A DNA stretch of 37,213 nucleotides from Candidatus Limosilactobacillus merdipullorum. GTDB taxonomy: Bacteria; Bacillota; Bacilli; Lactobacillales; Lactobacillaceae. The position numbers and the translations under genes were made by a program. This document shows, piece after piece, positions 30,940 through 37,213 of the stretch; the stretch's first letter is position 1; each line of letters opens with the position of its first letter. The stretch spans positions 1 to 37,213 of the forward strand of contig DXGK01000025.1 of assembly GCA_019113965.1 (NCBI GenBank). Direction: 5' to 3'. The notes under the pieces are model-generated. The model was not told the origin of the DNA and ran no database searches. It saw only the letters and a list, made by a program, of their open reading frames with translations.

Positions 30940-31305
30940 ATGGCTTTTGATAAAGATGCTATCATTGCTTCCCTGAAGGAAGCTTCAATTGCTGACCTTA
31001 ACGACCTGGTTAAGGCTATCGAAGACGAATTTGACGTTTCTGCTGCTGCTCCAGTTGCAGTTGCAGGTGCTGCTGGCGGTGACGCTGCTGCTAAGGACAG
31101 CTTCACTGTTGAACTGACTGAACCTGGCCAAGCTAAGGTTAAGGTTATCAAGGCTGTTAAGGACATCACTGGCCTTGGTCTGAAGGATGCTAAGGCCCTC
31201 GTTGACGGTGCTCCTAAGGCTGTTAAGGAAGACGTCAAGGAAGACGAAGCAAACGACATCAAGGAAAAGCTGGAAGCTGCCGGTGCTACTGTTACCCTGA
31301 AGTAA
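30940..31305 (+). CDS. rplL: 50S ribosomal protein L7/L12
   Basis: C-terminal [55 protein letters not shown]. Confidence 0.97.
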   Translation: MAFDKDAIIASLKEASIADLNDLVKAIEDEFDVSAAAPVAVAGAAGGDAAAKDSFTVELTEPGQAKVKVIKAVKDITGLGLKDAKALVDGAPKAVKEDVKEDEANDIKEKLEAAGATVTLK

Positions 31306-31330
31306 TCAGGCTGGCATTAACTGCTTTTTC

Positions 31331-31363
31331 AACCGCGGAGGGGTTTCCCTTCGCGGTTTTTAT
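31331..31363 (+). terminator. Rho-independent terminator after rplL
   Basis: AACCGCGgAGGGgtttCCCTtCGCGGTTTTTAT. Confidence 0.8.
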
Positions 31364-31410
31364 TTTGCCTGCAAAAGTCAGGGATCTATGATACTGTAAA
31401 TTTATTAATA

Positions 31411-32244
31411 ATGAAGAGGGTGTTTGTCGTGAATGAGGCCTTAACGATTGCGGGACTGGATTCCAACGGGAGTGCGGGGATGAGTGCGGACTTGCATTCC
31501 TTTTTTGCCGATCACGTCTATGGTCATAGCGTCTTGACGGGAGCGGTTGCCGAAAATGCCACCCGGATTACTGCGGAGCAGGGCATGCCGGTGAGCTTTA
31601 TTCAACAACAGTTGCTGGCTCAGCGAGACTTTCCCATCCGGGCGGTCAAAACGGGAATGCTGGCCACTAGTGAGGTGATCAAAACAGTGGTGGATAATTG
31701 CGCGGACGGGCAATTTGGGCCCCTGGTGGTTGACCCAGTGATTGTGACCAAGCAGGGGGATCGGTTATTGGCAGATGACGCCTTTTCCTCCTTTTGCGAC
31801 CTGCTCATTCCCAGTGCCACCGTCATTACCCCTAATTTTGCCGAAGCCCAAGAGTTAACTGGCCAGACATTGACGACGCCACGGTCATTTCTGAATGCTG
31901 CGCGACAACTTCAACGCCAAGGTGCCCAGAACGTGGTCATCAAGGGTCAGCATCCGCAACACGGGCAGGACAGGCGGATTACCACCCTGGTCTTGCTCGC
32001 CGACGGGCAGTCATTCTGGTTGAAGAACCGCTTTATGCCGGGGAAGAAGGTTAACGGGGCCGGCGATACTTTTTCGGCTATTATTGCGGCGGAGTTAGCA
32101 AAGGGTAGTGAAGTTCGACACGCGATTGTAAAAGCTAATGACTTTGTGGCCGCAGCGATTGATCACCCGCTCAATATTGGCAAGGCATTTATGCCGCTTA
32201 ACCACTGGGCTGGTCAAAACTGGCTTTTTAGGAATGAACAGTAA
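31411..32244 (+). CDS. ThiD/PdxK-type kinase (hydroxymethylpyrimidine/pyridoxal kinase family)
   Basis: ALTIAGLDSNGSAGMSADLHSF; VVDPVIVTKQGDRLL; VNGAGDTFSAIIAAELAKG. Confidence 0.85.
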   Translation: MKRVFVVNEALTIAGLDSNGSAGMSADLHSFFADHVYGHSVLTGAVAENATRITAEQGMPVSFIQQQLLAQRDFPIRAVKTGMLATSEVIKTVVDNCADGQFGPLVVDPVIVTKQGDRLLADDAFSSFCDLLIPSATVITPNFAEAQELTGQTLTTPRSFLNAARQLQRQGAQNVVIKGQHPQHGQDRRITTLVLLADGQSFWLKNRFMPGKKVNGAGDTFSAIIAAELAKGSEVRHAIVKANDFVAAAIDHPLNIGKAFMPLNHWAGQNWLFRNEQ

Positions 32245-32299
32245 TCGCTTTTTTGGTACAATTAAATGGTAAACCAACCAATTAAAGGAGTTGTTATTC

Positions 32300-32929
32300 A
32301 TGAAAGCAGATACATACTTTGATCATGAACATATTAACCAGGTGTTGGACGACATGGAAGTATTGGTCATCGGGATGCACGATGGTGAAAGTATTTATCA
32401 AACGCCGGTTCACTTTGGCTACGAAGAAGTCGATGGTCAGTACACATTCTGGTTCCATGGCGATGATTCCCATACTACTGGCCGACTGCTGGCGGCGGAC
32501 CCGCATGTTGGGTTCGAGTTGGACGGCGGGCAGGAATTCCTGCTGGTGCCTAAGCCGTTCCACTACAGCGCCAAGTTCAAGAGTGTTATTGGTCAGGGGA
32601 TTGTCACCAAGGTGACCGACCACCAGGAGATGATCCACGGCTTGGAAGTAATGACTGACCACTACATCAAGAACCACCCACAGTATACCGACCGGATGCT
32701 TGGTAAGGTGGCCGTTTGGCGCCTGGATGCCAACAAGATTTCTGCACGGATTCATATTCCAGCGGCAATCAAGGACGGTAGTAATGACCAAAAGCTGACT
32801 GGTTCGGAAACTGTCTATGGCGATCCAAACACCAAGGTAGACCTGGATGCTTTGGCAAGCGCTTCGGTCAACGCTGACTACTCCGACGTTTACAAAGAAA
32901 ACGATGAGGATAAAAAGGACGACAAGTAA
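32300..32929 (+). CDS. Pyridoxamine 5'-phosphate oxidase-family protein (second copy in window), acidic C-terminus
   Basis: MKADTYFDHEHINQVLDDMEVLVIGMHDGESIYQTPVHFGYEEVDGQYTFWFHGD; tail YKENDEDKKDDK. Confidence 0.7.
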   Translation: MKADTYFDHEHINQVLDDMEVLVIGMHDGESIYQTPVHFGYEEVDGQYTFWFHGDDSHTTGRLLAADPHVGFELDGGQEFLLVPKPFHYSAKFKSVIGQGIVTKVTDHQEMIHGLEVMTDHYIKNHPQYTDRMLGKVAVWRLDANKISARIHIPAAIKDGSNDQKLTGSETVYGDPNTKVDLDALASASVNADYSDVYKENDEDKKDDK

Positions 32930-32959
32930 GAACGGTGAATGAACATCGTTCGCTAATTT

Positions 32960-32992
32960 AAGACCGTTGGAAATAGGACCAATGGTCTTTTT
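32960..32992 (+). terminator. Rho-independent terminator
   Basis: AAGACCgTTGGaaataggaCCAAtGGTCTTTTT. Confidence 0.75.
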
Positions 32993-33406
32993 ATTTTGGA
33001 CTGCTAGATATTTAATATTGGCACGGTTGTTTCTTTTTTGTACATTTACTGGGAATTGTCAGCCCATTTCAATTACCGGACTGACCAATTGTGCATATAA
33101 TGGAGGCGAAGCGAGCGGGAGAATAGCGAAAAAAGTAAAGCGAGATAATTTAATTACCTCTTTTTAATTCGCCCCGAACGAAAAGAAACTGATTCGTTAC
33201 TTGCAAGCTAGCACCAGTTCGTCAACCGCGACGAAATTTTCTTGGCTGGCGGACTGGTGATGCACGGGGACGACTGACAAAAACTATTGTGACAACGATA
33301 ACGTTGATCATTTCTGCGGTGCCGCTGGCCGTTAACATATTCCATGTAGCCAAAGCCTCAAGAGGCTGGCAAGCATTGGTCAGCGGGATTGAGGAGATGT
33401 TATGAG

Positions 33407-36207
33407 ATGAGTGCTGAACGTCAATCGACAACCGAACAAGATGAGATTAACCAAGCCGCATTATTAACTGATACCTCTGCCATTTACCAGCAGGAAAACA
33501 CTTCTGCTCACGGGCTCTCTGATTCTGAGATACAGTCGCGGCAAGCTAAGTATGGCAAGAACGTTTTACAAAAGCCCAAGGGTGTGCCAATGTAGCAACG
33601 CTTCTTAAGTAACTTTACCAGTACGATGGCGTGCCTCCTATGGGTTGCCGGGATTATCGCCTTCTGCGCTAAGCTGCTGCAACTCGGGATTGCCATCTGG
33701 ATGGTCAACGTCATTAACGGTTGCTTCAGTTTTTGGCAAGAATACCAGGCCGACAAGGCCACCGAGGCGCTGAATTCAATGATGCCTTCCTACAGCTGAG
33801 TGATTCGTAACGGCAAGGAAGAAAAGGTGTTATCGACGGAATTGGTTCCGGGAGACATTGTCCTCGTCGAAGAAGGTGACGATGTGCCAGCAGACATGAG
33901 GGTGATTGAAGCAACCAGCCTGCAAGTGAACTAGTCATCGCTGACCGGCGAAGTCAACCCGGTCAACAAGAACGCCCGGCCAGTGAAGATGATTAGTGGT
34001 AATCATTACGAATTGAGCAACATTATCTGTTCCTGGACCACTATCGTGAAAGGCAATGCAAAGGGGGTCGTCATCAAGACCGGGATGAACACCGATTTTT
34101 GTCAAATTGCGACCCTGACTCAGAACGTCAAGGAAGACAGCAGTCCTCTGCAAAAGGAACTGAGCGTGCTGACGAAGCAGCTCTCCATTCTGGCCGTTTC
34201 CATCAGTGTGGTTTTCTTCCTGCTTGCCACCTTTGTTGTTCATTACCCACTGGTTAAGTCATTTATCTTTGCCCTGGGGATGATTGTGGCATTTATTCCT
34301 GAAGGGCTGCTGCCAACCGTTACTTTGTCCTTGGCGGAGCGGTTCAACGGATGGCGAAGAAGAATGCCCTCGTGAAGAGATTGTCGAGTGTTGAAACTCT
34401 CGGGTCTGCCTCGGTGATTTGTTCCGATAAGACCGGGACACTGACGCAAAACCAAATGACGGTGACCCATCTGTGGACACTCAACCACAGTTATGAGGTG
34501 ACTGGTCAAGGCTACCAGGCCAAGGGTCACATCCATATTGGGCCGACGCAGATTGATGCTCACCATGACCAGACGCTGTTTGAATTACTTCGTGCCGACC
34601 TTTTGGTTGACAATGCCCGGATTGTGACGCCTGATGAGCACCATCAGCGTTACACCATCCTGGGTGACCCGACCGAGGCCTGCCTGGAAGTGGTAGCTGA
34701 AAAGGGTGGCTTAGATCCCAAAGCTGAACGTCAGGCAACACCGCGAATCAAGGAATTGCCGTTTGATTCAGACCGCAAGATGATGACGGTCATTTTGAAG
34801 TCTGATGCGCAGCACCAGTTTAACGTGGCGACCAAGGGTGCGCCCAACCGCGTCATTGAGCAATGCAGTACCTGTCTGTTGAACGGGCAGGTAGTGCCGT
34901 TGACCGCCGAACTGAAGCAGCAGGTGATGGACGCCAATAACGGCTATGCTCGGCGGGGTCTCCGGGTACTGGCGGTTGCTGGTCGGCGGCTGCCGGACGA
35001 AATGGATAATGACTTATCGCAGGCAACGATTAAAACCGTTGAAAAGGACCTCACCTTTATCGGTCTGTCAGTGATGGTTGACCCACCGCGCGAAGAAGTT
35101 CGCAAGTCCGCCGAATCTTGCCACCGCGCCCACATTAAGATCATTATGATTACTGGTGACTATGGGCTGACCGCTAAGAGCATTGCCCAAAACATTGGGA
35201 TTGTGGATCCGCACAAACCGTTAGCAGTCGTTACGGGGCCAGAACTCAAGAAAATGAGCGATGACGAGTTGAAGGAAAAGTTGAAGGGCGAAATCGTCTT
35301 TGCCCGGATGACACCTGAACAAAAGTACCGGGTTGTCCACACACTGCAATCAATGGGTGAAGTCATTGCCGTTACGGGTGACGGTGTCAATGATGCGCCA
35401 GCGCTGAAAAAGGCTGACATTGGTGTTGCCATGGGTCTGACGGGAACTGACGTCGCAAAGGAAGCTGCTGACATGATTCTAACGGATGACAACTTTGCTT
35501 CAATCGTGGCGGCCATTCGTGAGGGCCGTGGTGTCTATGCCAATATTCGAAAGTTCCTGTTGTACATTCTGAACTCAAACGAGCCGGAAGCATTACCGTC
35601 AGTGCTTTTCCTGCTGAGTGGCGGGACCATTCCGCTAGCGTTGAGTGTCATGCAGATCCTGTCCGTTGACCTCGGGACCGACCTGATTCCAGCAATCGGG
35701 TTGGGAAAGGAAAATGCCGAAAAAGGTGTTATGGACCAACCACCACGTTCGCCAAAGTCGCACTTGATCAATAAAAACCTGTTACTAAAGGCCTTTGCTT
35801 GGTATGGCTTACTAGCATCGATTATTTCCACGGCGGCGTACTTTGCAGACAACTACTGGAATGGCCACGTTTGGCCAAATTTGGCGTCGAGTGGGCTTGA
35901 TTATAGTCAAGCAACGACGATGACGCTGGCAGCGATTATCTTCTGCCAGATTGCCGCTGTTTTGAACATCCGTTACCAGCGGAACACCATGTTCAACAAG
36001 CATTTTTGGGACAATTCAATGATTTTTATTGGGATTCTCTTTGAAATTATTCTCTTGTTGTGCATTTGCAACGTGCCGTTCTTACGGAGTGTCTTCGGGA
36101 CTGCGCCGCTGCTGGGACACCACTGGATCATCTTGGCATGCATTCCATTTGTCCTCATTGCCGTTGATGAGCTGCGAAAGGTCATCCTGCGGCACTGGCA
36201 TAAGTAA
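33407..36207 (+). pseudogene. Cation-transporting P-type ATPase (P2-type), 3 nonsense codons plus one -1 frameshift
   Basis: Continuous homology across the stops TAG 33593-33595, TGA 33797-33799, TAG 33932-33934; frameshift near 34340 (GAGCGGTTCAACGG, expected GAGCGGGTTCAACGG); C-terminal 618-aa ORF keeps CSDKTGTLTQNQ, KGAPNRVIEQC, TGDGVNDAPALKKADIGVAMG. Confidence 0.92.
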
Positions 36208-36210
36208 AAT

Positions 36211-36246
36211 AACCGCTTAGGATTCAGCGCTGAATCCTAAGCGGTT
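36211..36246. terminator. Perfect 18-bp-arm palindromic terminator between convergent genes
   Basis: AACCGCTTAGGATTCAGC|GCTGAATCCTAAGCGGTT then TTTTG. Confidence 0.85.
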
Positions 36247-36262
36247 TTTGTCTGTCAGGTAA

Positions 36263-36826
36263 TTAATCAAATGGCTCCCACTTGTAATTTGCACGGGCAC
36301 CACCGATCAGCTTTGGCCGTGAGCTCATGAAACGGGTGTGAGCCTGACCAACGGTGTCGATTGACGTCCGTACCGGCAACTGAACAAAGCGAATATGCAT
36401 TCCAATGTCACAGTCACCAATGTCCATTCCTGCATCTGCCGTGATGTGTTCTACTTCGACCGGGTCGTCGAAACGTTGGAAAGCAGCAATTTGAGCGGCA
36501 CCACTGGCCCTCATCGATGGGTAAACCGTCACGATCTCAAGATGGTGCTTCTCAGCTACCCGGCGTTCAACGGTGAGGGCACGGTTAATCTCGACACAGC
36601 CTTCAACTGCTAACTCAATTCCCTGGGGTTGCAGAATGTCGTAGAGGGTGTCAACCACCGCCTTGCCGATTTTTGCAGAAGGCGCACTGGCCATCTTGGC
36701 ACCGGCAATTGCACTGGTAGAAATACCGAGGACGAAAATGGCCCCCTTAGAGAGTTTGGCCTGTTCCAGGAGTTCGTTAGACCCCTGGGCGACCTGCTCT
36801 TTGACTTTGGCTAAATCAACTGTCAT
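36263..36826 (-). CDS. DUF436 / TIGR01440 family protein
   Basis: LGISTSAIAGAKMASAPSAKIGKAVVDTLYDI...LAVEGCVEINRALTVER...DIGDCDIGMHIRFVQLPVR. Confidence 0.88.
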   Translation of the reverse strand: MTVDLAKVKEQVAQGSNELLEQAKLSKGAIFVLGISTSAIAGAKMASAPSAKIGKAVVDTLYDILQPQGIELAVEGCVEINRALTVERRVAEKHHLEIVTVYPSMRASGAAQIAAFQRFDDPVEVEHITADAGMDIGDCDIGMHIRFVQLPVRTSIDTVGQAHTRFMSSRPKLIGGARANYKWEPFD

Positions 36827-36895
36827 TTAGTTCGCCACCTTTCTGCATTTATTATAAAGGATCGACTAACGGTTGGTCTACAGTTGAGTGGGCAA

Positions 36896-36922
36896 GCAAA
36901 AAGGACGGCCGTTCAGCCGTCC
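36896..36922 (-). terminator. Terminator downstream of nrdF
   Basis: Minus strand GGACGGCtgaacgGCCGTCCTTTTTGC. Confidence 0.7.
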
Positions 36923-36929
36923 AGTAACT

Positions 36930-37213
36930 TTATTTGTGGTTAGGGTCTTTAACGTGGTAGTCGTCATCGTTCATGGCTTCCACAGCACCTAAACGGTAAC
37001 CGTTACCGACCTGGCTGAAGAAGTCATGGTTGGAGGTCGTCGTGGAAATGCCGTTCATGACGACGGGGTTGACATCCGAGCTCGTGTCAGGGAACAGTGG
37101 TTCCTGACCAAGGTTCATCAGGGCCTTGTTAGCGTTGTAACGGATAAAGGTCAAAACGTCATCGGTCCAACCAACGGTATCGTAAAGCATGTGGGTGTAC
37201 TTTTCTTCATTGT
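36930..37213 (-). CDS. nrdF: Class Ib ribonucleotide reductase subunit beta, C-terminal part (5' end beyond window)
   Basis: NEEKYTHMLYDTVGWTDDVLTFIRYNANKALMNLGQEPLFPDTSSDVNPVVMNGISTTTSNHDFFSQVGNGYRLG...; open through window end. Confidence 0.85.
   Translation of the reverse strand, partial: NEEKYTHMLYDTVGWTDDVLTFIRYNANKALMNLGQEPLFPDTSSDVNPVVMNGISTTTSNHDFFSQVGNGYRLGAVEAMNDDDYHVKDPNHK

Noticed and set aside
32967-33167. 66-aa plus-strand ORF downstream of the PNPOx-like gene
   Set aside because: Begins inside the upstream terminator, no recognisable domain; likely spurious.
33593-33934. Three in-frame stops in the ATPase as possible stop-codon recoding
   Set aside because: Both TAG and TGA occur, other genes here use them as ordinary stops, and a frameshift follows; pseudogenisation is simpler.
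1-37213. CRISPR array, prophage, defence island or retron
   Set aside because: No regularly spaced repeats, phage structural genes, reverse transcriptase, nuclease/helicase or toxin-antitoxin pairs were found.

Overview
This 37.2-kb window looks like the chromosome of a heterofermentative lactobacillus, probably Limosilactobacillus (judged from protein character only). Left to right: (1) a minus-strand sugar-acid catabolic operon (partial PfkB-type kinase, permease, TIM-barrel isomerase, 85-aa protein of unknown function) with a divergent LacI-family regulator, paired GGTTAAC-type operators and a cre-like site; (2) a PNPOx-like flavoprotein, a frameshifted NmrA/SDR gene, and a ~455-bp non-coding interval with long inverted repeats and a cloverleaf-like palindrome; (3) a DUF2252 gene; (4) a complete pdhABCD-lplA operon with a 21-bp operator-like palindrome over its promoter, followed by an SGNH hydrolase and a fumarate-reductase-type flavoprotein; (5) the core cluster cysS-mrnC-rlmB-sigH-rpmG-secE-nusG, a membrane protein, and rplK-rplA; (6) a GNAT gene and a PyrR-attenuator-controlled pyrB-pyrC-carA-carB operon lying between rplKA and rplJL; (7) a PdxK/ThiD-like kinase and a second PNPOx-like protein; (8) a P-type ATPase pseudogene with three nonsense codons and one frameshift; (9) a DUF436 protein and the partial 3' end of nrdF. 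I found no CRISPR array, prophage, intact IS or recognisable defence system. The most unusual material is the structured repeat at about 5.29-5.75 kb, the putative pdh operator, the overlapping small ORF at sigH, the hairpin just downstream of the nusG promoter, and the Ig-like/TM/coiled-coil protein between nusG and rplK. None of these is demonstrated to be a new system.
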